Notes: generated by a model from the letters alone, not told the origin. A stretch of DNA of 64,000 nt from Symbiopectobacterium purcellii (GCF_019797845.1 NZ_CP081864.1:3782001-3846000); one strand, 5' to 3'. Positions 17,770 through 26,768 are shown, numbered from the stretch's first letter. Numbers and translations: made by a program.

Positions 17770-20064
17770 TTAGAACGAGGTGTTGACGCTTACATAGAAA
17801 GTACGACCCGGTTCGTTAAAGGTAGCAGCACCTGCGCCGTAGGTACTGATGGAAGTGATACCCGTAGTATCATTCGTGCTGGTCAGTGATTGCGCATTAC
17901 CTTTACGGAATTGACGTTTATCGAGCAGATTATCCACTCCACCCGTAATGCTCAAATTCTTATTCACTTTATAGGTTGAACTTAAACCGAAGACCGCATA
18001 GGGGCTGACTTCATTAGTATCATACGCAGCAGTCAGCGGAATCGAAGCCACTGGCGTACCCTGATAGTTGTATTTCTTCGGTTTCTGACGTCCATACCAG
18101 GTCATTTTGCCCAGGAAAGAGAGATCGTCAGTGGCCTGCCAACTAACAGAGGAGTTCAGCGTAAATTCTGGCGTAATCGACAGGTATTCCCCGGTCGTTT
18201 TGTTTTCCAAACGCAGCATCCAAGTAATGTTGTTATTCCAACTAATGGTTTCCGTAACAGGTACTGTCAAAGAACCTTCCAGCCCTTCCACCAGCGCTTT
18301 AGGTACGTTTTCCCATTGGAAAATGTTGGCATTGGCATACTTTGCGGTGCTACCTGTCGTACTTCCACCGACAGCAGTACCAAGTTTGGTAACACCAGAT
18401 TCAATCTTATTACGGTAATCATTACGGAAATAGGTCACACCCGCTTGGTAGCCATTACGTTTAAACTCAAGGCCAATTTCTTTATTAACGCTGGTTTCAG
18501 CTTTAAGGTCATCACGCCCCATCAAGTAGAAAGAGTGATCGCCATTACAGCCATTACCACGGCTATACAGCAGATAATTAGGGTTCAGTTGATAAAGGTT
18601 CGGCGCTTTATAGGCACGCGCGATGCCCATTTTAAGGGTGAAGTCCTCGCCCAATTGCTGTGACAGATTCAGCGATGGGCTCCAGTTGGTTCCCACAATG
18701 CTGTGATGATCGAGGCGCAGTGCTGGTGTCAGCATGGTGCTGTCAGTGACTTCGATGTTGTCTTCAACGAACACTGAAGCGATACGGGCAGAAATATCCT
18801 GGCTGCGGTTAATATCCGCAATAGTACCGATGCTTCCGCCTTCATCCGTGGTTTGTGTGTTGGAAGAAGGATCGTGCATTTTCTGCTCTACCCATTCCGC
18901 ACCAATAGTCGCCGTTTGATTAAACAAAAGTTCAAACGGGATATTGACTTCACTATGCGCCGCGTAAGCATCCAGCGTGATATCAGTGTAATAACCACCC
19001 GTTGGGCGCCCTGCAGGGCCTCCCGCTAACGGTTCAAATATACGTGAGTTGTCAGTTCTTTCATATTGGAAGTAGGACAAGGCGCTAACACCACTGTCCC
19101 AGTAACCACGATGGGTCAGCGCATACTTTTGGCGATACATACGGTTGGTTTCTTGCCCAAACAATGCCTGATTCTGTGCATTACCGTTATTGTTCTCAGA
19201 GTCACCCGCATAAATATTACCCTGGCGGCTGGCTCCCATTTCAAATTCCAGCGTTTGCTGTGGCATAAACTCCCAGCGCAGCAAGCCGTTAATATCTTTG
19301 TTACGCACCCCTTCACGCCCAGCGGGAATAGCCGCTTTCGGCGATAGCTGATGACCATTGTTGATATCCCAGGCATCGGCCTGCGTTTTGCTGTAGTTAC
19401 CGTACAGACGCATGCTCAGGGTATCGGTCAGGCCGCCCATCAGGTTAAAATCGGTACGCTTGGTCGCGCCTTCCGATTTGTGCTCAGGGAAGTTCATATA
19501 GCTGTTCCACGCACCGTGCCATTCATCGGTAGGCTGCTTGGTGATAATATTCACCACGCCACCCGCAGCACCGTTGCCATAGCGAGCCGCCGCCGGGCCA
19601 CGCAGCACTTCGATGCGCTCAACCATGTTGCTCGGCACCCAGTTGGTGTCGCCGCGCGTATCGCGCTCACCGCGCCAACCGTAACGCACGGATGAACGGC
19701 TGGAAACCGGTTTGCCATCGATCAGAATCAGGGTGTTCTCTGGCCCCATGCCACGAATGTCGATCTGGCGGTTGTTGCCGCGCGAGCCGCTGTTCGAGTT
19801 ACCGGTCAGGTTGACGCCCGGCATGGTACGGATGATCTCTGAGAGATCGTTCGCTGGCGGACGACGTTGGATATCTTCCCGGGTGATGACTGACACGCCC
19901 GGTGCCTGACGGGTTTGTTCCGCCGCCGTCACCACCATGGTATCACCGCTGTTTTGTTCAACCTCAGTGGGGGTTGCCGCCTGCGCTGAAACCAGCAAAG
20001 ACGCAGCGCCACAGCTGTCACCGATCAAGGTCGCCAGAGTATGGCGGGAAAATCGTTTTTTCAT
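17770..20064 (-). CDS. TonB-dependent catecholate siderophore receptor, FepA-like
   Basis: 764 residues with a signal peptide ending SAQAA, a TonB box (DTMVVTAAEQ), an N-terminal plug (PGVNLTGNSNSGSRGNNRQIDIRGMGPENTLILIDGKPV) and a 22-strand barrel ending in Phe (TFYVSVNTSF). Stretches such as ERIEVLRGPAAARYGNGAAGGVVNIITK and LTPALRLDHHSIVGTNWSPSLN are nearly those of E. coli FepA, so a ferric enterobactin-like or other catecholate ligand is likely. The signal peptide core is interrupted by GDSCG, which is unusual. No siderophore biosynthesis or ABC uptake genes are in the window. A divergent AraC regulator is the probable partner. Confidence 0.93.
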   Translation of the reverse strand: MKKRFSRHTLATLIGDSCGAASLLVSAQAATPTEVEQNSGDTMVVTAAEQTRQAPGVSVITREDIQRRPPANDLSEIIRTMPGVNLTGNSNSGSRGNNRQIDIRGMGPENTLILIDGKPVSSRSSVRYGWRGERDTRGDTNWVPSNMVERIEVLRGPAAARYGNGAAGGVVNIITKQPTDEWHGAWNSYMNFPEHKSEGATKRTDFNLMGGLTDTLSMRLYGNYSKTQADAWDINNGHQLSPKAAIPAGREGVRNKDINGLLRWEFMPQQTLEFEMGASRQGNIYAGDSENNNGNAQNQALFGQETNRMYRQKYALTHRGYWDSGVSALSYFQYERTDNSRIFEPLAGGPAGRPTGGYYTDITLDAYAAHSEVNIPFELLFNQTATIGAEWVEQKMHDPSSNTQTTDEGGSIGTIADINRSQDISARIASVFVEDNIEVTDSTMLTPALRLDHHSIVGTNWSPSLNLSQQLGEDFTLKMGIARAYKAPNLYQLNPNYLLYSRGNGCNGDHSFYLMGRDDLKAETSVNKEIGLEFKRNGYQAGVTYFRNDYRNKIESGVTKLGTAVGGSTTGSTAKYANANIFQWENVPKALVEGLEGSLTVPVTETISWNNNITWMLRLENKTTGEYLSITPEFTLNSSVSWQATDDLSFLGKMTWYGRQKPKKYNYQGTPVASIPLTAAYDTNEVSPYAVFGLSSTYKVNKNLSITGGVDNLLDKRQFRKGNAQSLTSTNDTTGITSISTYGAGAATFNEPGRTFYVSVNTSF

Positions 20065-20446
20065 CAGAGTCGCCCTGTAATGCTGTCATAAGTAAGAAAA
20101 ATGCCCTCGACCATGGCAAATGTGCTCATGGGTGGCATCGGAAAATAGTTGTCGAAGTCGGAGAGAAAACCGGCGGGAGCGGCGGTTTATCGGGAAGGTG
20201 CGCAGTGCGTCATGGTCTTCTGTATGGCGTTACCCTCTCCGCTTGTCAGGTATGCGCCACTCTCATTGCAGCCGTCCGATATCATAAAGACGAAAAATGC
20301 TACTGAGAAGTATTTGCATTACCAATTTGACGCGGACATTGTTACATTTGTGCTTCTGGAAAGGGTTTGCGCCAGACGCAAAGTCTTTTGCATAAGCGCC
20401 AATATGGATGGTAAAAAACCACGTTAACCATAGGTGATAGAGACTC
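20065..20446. other. Control region between fepA-like gene and araC-type regulator
   Basis: A 382-bp divergent region. It contains one Fur-box-like sequence at 20,303-20,321. I could not pick a clear promoter for the receptor. A purine-rich GGAAGG/CGGGAG stretch around 20,160-20,200 has no assignable role. Confidence 0.5.
20303..20321. promoter_or_regulatory. Fur-box-like sequence
   Basis: CTGAGAAGTATTTGCATTA includes GAGAAGTATTTGCATT, one base from the frequently used Fur-site form GAGAATnATTTGCATT. It lies about 125 bp before the AraC-type gene and 240 bp before the receptor, consistent with iron repression of one or both. Confidence 0.5.
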
Positions 20447-21427
20447 GTGCACAGCAGCGTTCCATCCTCCAAGGCGATTTACAAAGATCATATCGTTCAA
20501 CAATCCAGTCTGGTCTCAAACCAGTACCGCTTTGTCGGGCCGCGATTGATTGATGAAACACCGGTGCTGTACGGCAGCTTTAGCGTGATGCCGCTCAATC
20601 GCCACCTGATTTTGCACACCGCTGATGTGATCAATTTGCACAACATGAAAACCCAGGGTCAGTTGGAAGATGCGATCAAACTGGCTATCGTGGTCAACGG
20701 GCAGGCGCAGGTCAGCTATGACCACCAGCAGTTGCATCTCAATAAGGCGCAGCCCGCCTCGCTGGTGTCACTGATGTCTCCGGTATTATTTACCCGCACC
20801 GGCAAGCGCGATGAGTACGAACGCACCCTGTCGCTCACCTTTAGCCGCGAGTGGTTGTACGGTAATCTTTTGGACTCCGTTGATGAGTGGCGCCCCCTCT
20901 ATGACTTCACCCAGACGCATTTAGCCGTGCATCACTGGATGCCGTCGCGCCAGGCGATGGCGATCGCCATGCAGATCCTCAATTCCGATCCCTGCTCGAC
21001 ACCATTGCAGCGTTTGCAATTGGAATCCCAATGCCTGAGCCTGATCGTTGAAGCCTTCAGCTCATTGCTGAGCACCGCACAGGAAAAAAATGCGCGTGTA
21101 CCGCTGCGTATCTACCATCGGGTGCAGGAAGTGCGCGATATACTGGAAAGCGGCGCGGCGGATCAACTGTCAATGGAAGAGATCGCCAAACAGGTCAACA
21201 TGAGTGAAAGCACCTTACAGCGCCATTTTCGTCAGGCGTTTAGTATGAGCGTGTTTGAGTACCTGCGCCGCAACCGGCTGCAACGCGCCATGGTCGCCAT
21301 GCAAAAAGAGGGACTAGGTATCGCGCAGGCCGCCCATATCGCGGGTTATAACAGCCCGGCCAATTTCTCTACGGCATTTCGCCGCGCCTTTGGCATCACA
21401 CCGGGGCAGCTCAAAGACCGTTTCTAA
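20447..21427 (+). CDS. AraC-family transcriptional regulator
   Basis: 326 residues with a C-terminal double helix-turn-helix domain (about 225-326): MEEIAKQVNMSESTLQRHFRQAFSMSVFEYLRRNRL, then IAQAAHIAGYNSPANFSTAFRRAFGITPGQLK, a canonical AraC signature. The N-terminal 220 residues resemble PchR/siderophore-responsive regulators in layout rather than in recognisable motifs. The first codon at 20,447 is GTG, and GGTGATAGAG lies just upstream. It is divergent from the FepA-like receptor and probably activates it when the ferric siderophore is present, with Fur superimposed; this is inference from context. Confidence 0.9.
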   Translation: MHSSVPSSKAIYKDHIVQQSSLVSNQYRFVGPRLIDETPVLYGSFSVMPLNRHLILHTADVINLHNMKTQGQLEDAIKLAIVVNGQAQVSYDHQQLHLNKAQPASLVSLMSPVLFTRTGKRDEYERTLSLTFSREWLYGNLLDSVDEWRPLYDFTQTHLAVHHWMPSRQAMAIAMQILNSDPCSTPLQRLQLESQCLSLIVEAFSSLLSTAQEKNARVPLRIYHRVQEVRDILESGAADQLSMEEIAKQVNMSESTLQRHFRQAFSMSVFEYLRRNRLQRAMVAMQKEGLGIAQAAHIAGYNSPANFSTAFRRAFGITPGQLKDRF

Positions 21428-21441
21428 ACGTGATGCACTGC

Positions 21442-21713
21442 TATACCCAAAATAATTCGAGTTGCAGGACAAAACGTTTACGTTTTGAACAGCGCTTGCG
21501 CTGACCCTCTAGGGCGAGGCTCATTTATGCGTCTCGTAACGCGGCAAGCGAATGAATCCCGATGAGCTTACTCAGGTAAGTGATTCGGGTGACAAATCTG
21601 CCGGGAGCAGATTTGAACGCCGCGTGCGGCGGCCTCGTAAGAGGTGAGGCCCAGGGATGGGCCGAATAACGAGGGCAGCCAACGCACCTGCAACTTGAAG
21701 TATGACGGGTATA
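21442..21713. repeat. Hairpin-mosaic repeat, long copy (272 bp)
   Basis: Ends are TATACCC...GGGTATA, extended by AATTCGAGTTGCAGG against CCTGCAACTTGAAGT. The interior is a string of short perfect hairpins: CAAAACG/CGTTTTG (21,470-21,487), CAGCGC/GCGCTG (21,490-21,503), CCCT/AGGG (21,505-21,514), GCGT/ACGC (21,529-21,542), CTTAC/GTAAG (21,567-21,580), AAATCTGC/GCAGATTT (21,594-21,614), CGCCGC/GCGGCG (21,618-21,631) and GGCCCA/TGGGCC (21,648-21,663). A second, shorter copy lies inverted at 47,035-47,230. No transposase is encoded; it looks like a non-autonomous (MITE-like) element. Confidence 0.9.
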
Positions 21714-21795
21714 ATGCAAAATTTGCGCTATACAGCGTACGGTGCTTTCAATTATACCTATAGGCATTCATGTATTTACTTGATTGCCTTTTCAA

Positions 21796-23127
21796 ATGAC
21801 CACATCGCACGATATCACCGCCACACTCGCTCATCACATCGTTAACACCCTACCGGATACTGCCGCGCTCAACGTCGCGCGCGACGGCGTGATGGATTTT
21901 GTCGCCACTTCCCTCCCCATTGCCCAAGGTGCCATTCACGACAGCAATCTGACGCCACTGCGTCAGGTGTTTTCCGCCTCGGACAGCCTGACGCGCAGTG
22001 TGATATTGGGCTATGTGGGGCACGCACTTGATTTTGATGACTACCACCCCGCTTTTCGCGGCCATCCTAGCACGGTAATTCTGCCGGCATTATTTGCGCT
22101 GAGCGCCGAAGACACGCGTTTGCGTGAAGCGGATTTTCTCGCCGCCTATGTGATTGGCGTAGAAGTTGCCGGGCGCATCGGGCTCGCGGCGGGCGCACGC
22201 CACTACGGCCTCGGCTATCACAATACCGCGACGCTGGGGGCGATTGCCGCCGCTGCGGCGGCGGCACGTTTGATCGGTGTCTCGGTGACACAAACACAGA
22301 ACATCCTAGGACTGGCGGCAACGCAGGCCGCAGGGCTGCGCGCGCAGTTTGGCTCGGCAGTAAAACCGCTGCACGCCGGGCTGTCTGCACGCGCCGGGTT
22401 AACCGCCACCAAGCTGGCATTGGCAGGGTTTAGTGGAAACGCCACGCAGGTACTGGATGATTTTCTGTCATCACACGGCGACGGGCAGCAGCACCCGGAG
22501 AAATTGAGTGAAAACTGGGGTACGCCTTGGCGCATTGTCACGCCCGGTCTGGAATTTAAAAGCTATCCCACCTGTGGCGGCACGCACAGCGCTGGGGAAG
22601 CCGCTTTTGCATTACGCCAGCAATGGCTGGCGCAGCACGGTGATATCCCTTCGCTGATCGCTCGCGTTGAGAACATTACCGTTGCGTTCCCCCCCGGCGG
22701 AGACGTTGCACCCTTTATTCATAAAGCCGCTACCGGCATGGAGGGACGCTTTAGTCTGGAGTATGTGATTGCAGCGGGTCTGCTGGAAGGAGAACTGACG
22801 CTGGCGCGTTTTGCTGAAGGCCCGGTTGATGAAGTTATCGCGGCGCTGGCAGATAAAGTAACGCGTCAGCCGGATCAGAGCGCACCGCCGGATGAACTCA
22901 ACCCTGACGCGCGTTTTCACCGCGTGACGCTGCATCTGACAGACGGTGAAAGCCTTACCGTGACGGTCACTCGCCAACAAACTGTGGCCCACAAAACAGA
23001 TCTTATCGCCAAACTGCGACAAAACCTCCAGTCGCTGGCGCAGCTGGATGTTGCGCGGATTCAGGCAAGCTGTGCGCTACATAAACCGGGCGATATCGCC
23101 TATCTGAACCAGCTGTTACTCAACTAA
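21796..23127 (+). CDS. MmgE/PrpD family protein
   Basis: 443 residues from ATG 21,796; an in-frame TTG at 21,784 would add four residues. There is no strong ribosome site at either. The family pattern is clear: GHALDFDDYHPAFRGHPSTVILPALFAL near residues 75-100, GYHNTATLGAIAAAAAAARLIG, and FKSYPTCGGTHSAGEAA near 255. The family includes 2-methylcitrate dehydratase PrpD and cis-aconitate decarboxylase. No other propionate (prp) genes are nearby, so this is likely a dehydratase for another carboxylic acid. The repeat at 21,442-21,713 ends just upstream and may supply or disrupt its leader. Confidence 0.88.
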   Translation: MTTSHDITATLAHHIVNTLPDTAALNVARDGVMDFVATSLPIAQGAIHDSNLTPLRQVFSASDSLTRSVILGYVGHALDFDDYHPAFRGHPSTVILPALFALSAEDTRLREADFLAAYVIGVEVAGRIGLAAGARHYGLGYHNTATLGAIAAAAAAARLIGVSVTQTQNILGLAATQAAGLRAQFGSAVKPLHAGLSARAGLTATKLALAGFSGNATQVLDDFLSSHGDGQQHPEKLSENWGTPWRIVTPGLEFKSYPTCGGTHSAGEAAFALRQQWLAQHGDIPSLIARVENITVAFPPGGDVAPFIHKAATGMEGRFSLEYVIAAGLLEGELTLARFAEGPVDEVIAALADKVTRQPDQSAPPDELNPDARFHRVTLHLTDGESLTVTVTRQQTVAHKTDLIAKLRQNLQSLAQLDVARIQASCALHKPGDIAYLNQLLLN

Positions 23128-23176
23128 CCGCAAACACATAACCACAGGCGCGGTGATCTACCCCGCGCCTGCGCTA

Positions 23177-24355
23177 TTACGGTTTTGGCATCAAGTAACG
23201 ATCCAGCCAATCAAACACTTCCGCCTGCTGTTCCTGATAGAACACATGCCCTAACTCTGGCCACATTTTGGTTTCCAGCCTGTTGTCGGCATTTTGTGAT
23301 TTCCACACGCGGTGCATCTTATCGTAGGCACCTTGTACCGCGCTTTCCGGAAACAGCTTATCTTTGCCGCCATTGAAGAACAGCATGGGATTAGGAGCCG
23401 CGACGCTTGCCACATCGGGGAAATCAAATTGTGCAGGCAAACCGGGGTGCAACATATAGAAGGCAGACTGACCGCGCAGCACGTTATTGCCCGGTGTCAT
23501 TAGCCCATCGTAGGTGCCAATCCATGAAACAGCGGCCGTTGCTGCCACCTTGTCAGAAAGCGCCGCCAACTGCCAGGCGCGGTAAGCCCCCATCGAGAAC
23601 CCGACGACGCCAACACGTTTGGCATCCACCTGTTTAAGCGACGCAAGAAAATCCGTAGCGCGCATATCTTCATACGCCATCTCGCCCGCCAGTGAGCGAC
23701 CCAGATTAAAGAAGTTGCTCGCCAGCGCTTGTTGCTGCTCATACTTCAGCGGACCGCGATCTCCCCAACCGATAGCATCCACCGCCAACACTACATAGCC
23801 GCGTTTCGCCAACTCGTCACCGACAAAACGGCCAGTGAAAAATTTATCGGCCCACGCCTGTGCCGATGCCAGTTTCTCGGCATTGCCCCACGGCTTGATC
23901 ATCTTCTCTTTGCCGATATCAAACTTTGAGCCGTGATCGTGCAACAAGATGATCGCCGGATGCGGCCCCGGCGTTTTGGGTGTTAACAGCAGCCCTGCTA
24001 CCCGGCTTTGATCGGTAATATTGAATGCCACTTTCTCGGCGACATAGCCATCTCGCTCTTCGCGTTCAATCGTCGCGGGTGCAAAATCACGGTGTGAATC
24101 CGGCGTCAGCAACATCGCTCGCAGTTTCTGGCGTGCCTCGGTTTTCCAAACAGCAAAATCCTTCTCATTGCCTGACAGCCAGGCTCCCGGATAGGTGAGC
24201 TGCTGTTTGAGTTCGGGATAGAACACCGGCAACCCCTCTTCGGTTACCGCAGACGTTTGGTAAGTCATGTCGTTCGCCATCACTGAAGCACTACAGAAAC
24301 ACGCCGCCAGAAGCGTACCGGAATGCGCATGATAATAGTCCTTAAAATAAAACAC
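23177..24355 (-). CDS. Periplasmic alpha/beta hydrolase (dienelactone hydrolase-like)
   Basis: The GTG at 24,355 gives 392 residues. The nucleophile elbow is GFSMGAYR (Ser254), with Asp332 in FFNGGKDKLFP and His370 in PELGHVFY completing the triad; HDHGSK at 139-144 would form the oxyanion region. LLAACFCSASVMA before AND looks like a signal-peptide core, so the enzyme is probably exported. Fold relatives include acetylxylan-type esterases and dienelactone hydrolases; a polysaccharide ester substrate is possible but not shown. The best ribosome site (AAGGA) precedes an ATG at 24,330 in another frame, suggesting a small frameshift in the signal peptide region. Confidence 0.82.
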   Translation of the reverse strand: MFYFKDYYHAHSGTLLAACFCSASVMANDMTYQTSAVTEEGLPVFYPELKQQLTYPGAWLSGNEKDFAVWKTEARQKLRAMLLTPDSHRDFAPATIEREERDGYVAEKVAFNITDQSRVAGLLLTPKTPGPHPAIILLHDHGSKFDIGKEKMIKPWGNAEKLASAQAWADKFFTGRFVGDELAKRGYVVLAVDAIGWGDRGPLKYEQQQALASNFFNLGRSLAGEMAYEDMRATDFLASLKQVDAKRVGVVGFSMGAYRAWQLAALSDKVAATAAVSWIGTYDGLMTPGNNVLRGQSAFYMLHPGLPAQFDFPDVASVAAPNPMLFFNGGKDKLFPESAVQGAYDKMHRVWKSQNADNRLETKMWPELGHVFYQEQQAEVFDWLDRYLMPKP

Positions 24356-24427
24356 CGTTTCTTTTTATGCATTGATAGTAAAAGCGAAGAGAAGAAATAA
24401 ACGTGCATGCCCCACAATATGAGAAGG

Positions 24428-25411
24428 TTATCTCTCCCCCGGAAACACAACCCCCCACTGCCGCCGCAGTTCATCCATCTGCGCCATAATCGCCAGGCTC
24501 TCATCGAGCGGCATCAGTTCGCATTCGGTTTTTCCTGCGCGCAAACATGCCATGACAGCGGCTGCCTGATAGTTATAGCCATTGCCTTCAAGCGGAAAGG
24601 TTACCGTGACGGGTGCTTCGCCAATCACCGCCAGCGTGGCGGAGATCGCTTTGGAGAATTCGGGAATAACGATGGTCCCCTTATTACCGATGATCCGCGC
24701 TTCTTTTTGCGTCGGGGTGTTGATCGAGCAGGACAACACCGCCACTTGCCCATCCGGATAGAGCAGCGTCATGGCAGACAGGTCATCCACACCGGTTTCG
24801 TACAGGCTGGCAACGCCGGTGATCGTGGATGGAGCCTGCCGGAAAACCCAGGATGCAAATGAGATGGGGTAAACCCCGACATCCATCAATGCGCCGCCGC
24901 CACGATGCAAGCCCACTTTGCGATCTTCGGCAGGTCCTTCACGACGAAAACCGAAATCGGCGCTCACCATACGCACCGGGCCGATAGCCTCAGCATCAAG
25001 CCATTCACGGACTTGTCGGTAAACCGGAAAGAAGCGCGTCCACATGCCTTCCATCAGAAAAAGATTTTTTTCACGCGCGACGCGGATGACCTCTGCGGTT
25101 TCATGACGATTCAAGGTAAAGGGCTTCTCACAGAGCACTGACTTACCGTGATTCAGGCATAACAAGATATTGTCTTTATGGGCGCTGTTGGGCGTGGCGA
25201 TATACACCACGTCAACATCGGGATCGCAGGCCAACGCCTCATAGCTGCAGTAGTATTTCTGCGCGGGAAAACGCTCGCCAAACTGTTCGGCATGTTGCAA
25301 ATAACGCGAACCCACGGCATAAAGCTCTGCATCCGCTAACGAGTCCAACCCCTGTGCGAAGCTTTTCGCAATAGTGCCGGTGCCCATGATTGCCCATTTG
25401 ATGGTTGCCAT
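24428..25411 (-). CDS. Gfo/Idh/MocA family oxidoreductase
   Basis: 327 residues with an N-terminal Rossmann fold (IMGTGTIAKSF, residues 8-18), the signature VLCEKPFTLN (EKP at 95-97) and the C-terminal sheet domain containing GGGALMDVGVYPISFA. Enzymes of this family oxidise or reduce sugars, inositols or trans-dihydrodiols with NAD(P). AGAG upstream of ATG 25,411 is a modest ribosome site. It lies 72 bp upstream of the hydrolase gene in the same direction and may be cotranscribed. Substrate unknown. An extended -10 promoter and a perfect palindrome precede it. Confidence 0.9.
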   Translation of the reverse strand: MATIKWAIMGTGTIAKSFAQGLDSLADAELYAVGSRYLQHAEQFGERFPAQKYYCSYEALACDPDVDVVYIATPNSAHKDNILLCLNHGKSVLCEKPFTLNRHETAEVIRVAREKNLFLMEGMWTRFFPVYRQVREWLDAEAIGPVRMVSADFGFRREGPAEDRKVGLHRGGGALMDVGVYPISFASWVFRQAPSTITGVASLYETGVDDLSAMTLLYPDGQVAVLSCSINTPTQKEARIIGNKGTIVIPEFSKAISATLAVIGEAPVTVTFPLEGNGYNYQAAAVMACLRAGKTECELMPLDESLAIMAQMDELRRQWGVVFPGER

Positions 25412-25745
25412 CTCTTTTCCTCAATCGACCTGACCTGTTTTTAAAATACCGTTTTGATTTTCGATGTATAGCAGGAAAAGTAAAAAGTGTTAGCGTGCTA
25501 GTGTTTAACCATGGTTAAAGCGCCTTCATAACCCTGCTCATCTCAGCATTACCCTTGCTACAATGCTGGGGCACAGTTGATGCGATGACGTGGTGGCTCC
25601 CCAGCGTGTGGCACTGCGTTGCCAAGGGCGGAGCCGCTCTGCGTTGTGAGATTAATAAGCGTTGCACAGCCATTCTGAAGTCAGAAGCCTGCGTTTAGTT
25701 CCCTATCAGCTCAATGCGATTTTTAACAAACGACTCGCGATATTC
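25412..25745. other. Intergenic region upstream of Gfo/Idh/MocA gene
   Basis: 334 bp containing the promoter and palindrome annotated separately; the remainder, between 25,530 and 25,745, holds a CTGGGG/CCCCAG pair with a 28-nt loop and no supported gene or terminator for the methyltransferase. Confidence 0.45.
25465..25519 (-). promoter_or_regulatory. Extended -10 promoter and 16-bp palindrome
   Basis: On the minus strand TGCTATACA (-10 at 25,465-25,470) is an extended -10, with the start expected near 25,458, 47 bp before the Gfo/Idh/MocA ATG. TTTAACCATGGTTAAA at 25,504-25,519 is a perfect 16-bp palindrome centred near -53, a likely operator for an unidentified regulator. Confidence 0.5.
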
Positions 25746-26516
25746 TTAGTCTTTCGTCGCTTCGATAATCGCCGCATGGGGGGCGTTGAGATAATCGTCG
25801 AGTTCGCTATTTGGGGGATCAGGCGGCAACAATTTTTGCCAGCGGATAGCCTTAAGACCCGCTTGGCATAAAATGTTATTTAACGTTTCTTCTGACCAAT
25901 AACGCGCCTCAATATTCACGTTATAGGGCGGGAAGCAAAGGTGTAGATCAATAAGACTACCGTCTGAACGCGGCCCTTTTTCTGTAAGGCGAAATCCATA
26001 TTGACGATAATATTCAGGATTTGGATTAAAATGTGGATGTATCGGTAAGGTTATCACACGGCCACCGGACTTCAGTAGATGGGCCATCGTCTTTGCCAGT
26101 TCAAGCAGCGTCGATTTATCCGGAATATAAGGGATAACATAGATAGCCAAGACGATATCGAATTTTTCATAGTGGCTTTCATCTATCGCTGAAAGATACG
26201 TTATTCCTTTACCGGTTTCCTCTTCTTTCTTTTTTGCAAAGCGTAGCATCCCCTCGGATATATCATAACCAAAAACCTTTGCGGCACCTTTTTCATGAAG
26301 CCAGCGAGTAATAATGCCGGATCCACAACCAAAATCCAGAACGGTTAATCCGGTGAGATTGCCCAGCAATTTCTCCAATGTAGGAAGTTCAAGCTCATGA
26401 CGATATGGCAATAAGAACAAATTCTCATAAAGCTCGGCGTAGTCATCAAACGTTGTCACATCGAAATGGTGTGCTGCTGGCGGTAAATCAGCGTGTGGCA
26501 TTATTTTATTTTTCAT
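25746..26516 (-). CDS. Class I SAM-dependent methyltransferase
   Basis: 256 residues from ATG 26,516, with GAAGGA 10 bp upstream; the frame extends 10 codons further but lacks support there. Motif I is VLDFGCGSGIIT (residues 59-70), followed by FGYDISEGMLRFA and, at motif IV, DIVLAIYVIPYI. GGRVITLPIHPHF matches the post-motif region of small-molecule methyltransferases. The gene is more AT-rich than its neighbours, suggesting acquisition. The acceptor substrate is unknown and no partner genes are adjacent. Confidence 0.88.
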   Translation of the reverse strand: MKNKIMPHADLPPAAHHFDVTTFDDYAELYENLFLLPYRHELELPTLEKLLGNLTGLTVLDFGCGSGIITRWLHEKGAAKVFGYDISEGMLRFAKKKEEETGKGITYLSAIDESHYEKFDIVLAIYVIPYIPDKSTLLELAKTMAHLLKSGGRVITLPIHPHFNPNPEYYRQYGFRLTEKGPRSDGSLIDLHLCFPPYNVNIEARYWSEETLNNILCQAGLKAIRWQKLLPPDPPNSELDDYLNAPHAAIIEATKD

Positions 26517-26768
26517 TGAAAAGCGTCCTTCATACCTATCAGCCAATTATCTCAATCACCGCCGCGTTCGCATCGCGCTAATAAGACAGTGAATACAAAG
26601 GAGGCTAAGCCATTAAAGAAAACGACCACTGAAACTCTAGCGATATGCTTTATGTATAGTTTTAGCGAAAAAATTAGCAAGCATTTTGCTAAAAATAGAT
26701 ATTTGGAGAGAATAGAAGCTTTTATAACAATAGATTACGTGGTTAGGGGCGAGGAGATAAAGACCGAT
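26517..26768. other. AT-rich gap between methyltransferase and lpd
   Basis: A plus-strand frame begins at GTG 26,589 and codes for about 55 lysine-rich residues before running through the lpd terminator and into lpd antisense. It has no recognisable domain and is probably a remnant or chance frame. The E. coli neighbour yacH is not here. Confidence 0.4.

Noticed and set aside
17770..20064. Chrysobactin receptor Fct
   Set aside because: The plug and barrel segments match FepA more closely, and no chrysobactin genes are present.
21442..21713. CRISPR array or insertion sequence
   Set aside because: There are no regularly spaced repeats with unique spacers and no transposase; the hairpins differ from one another.
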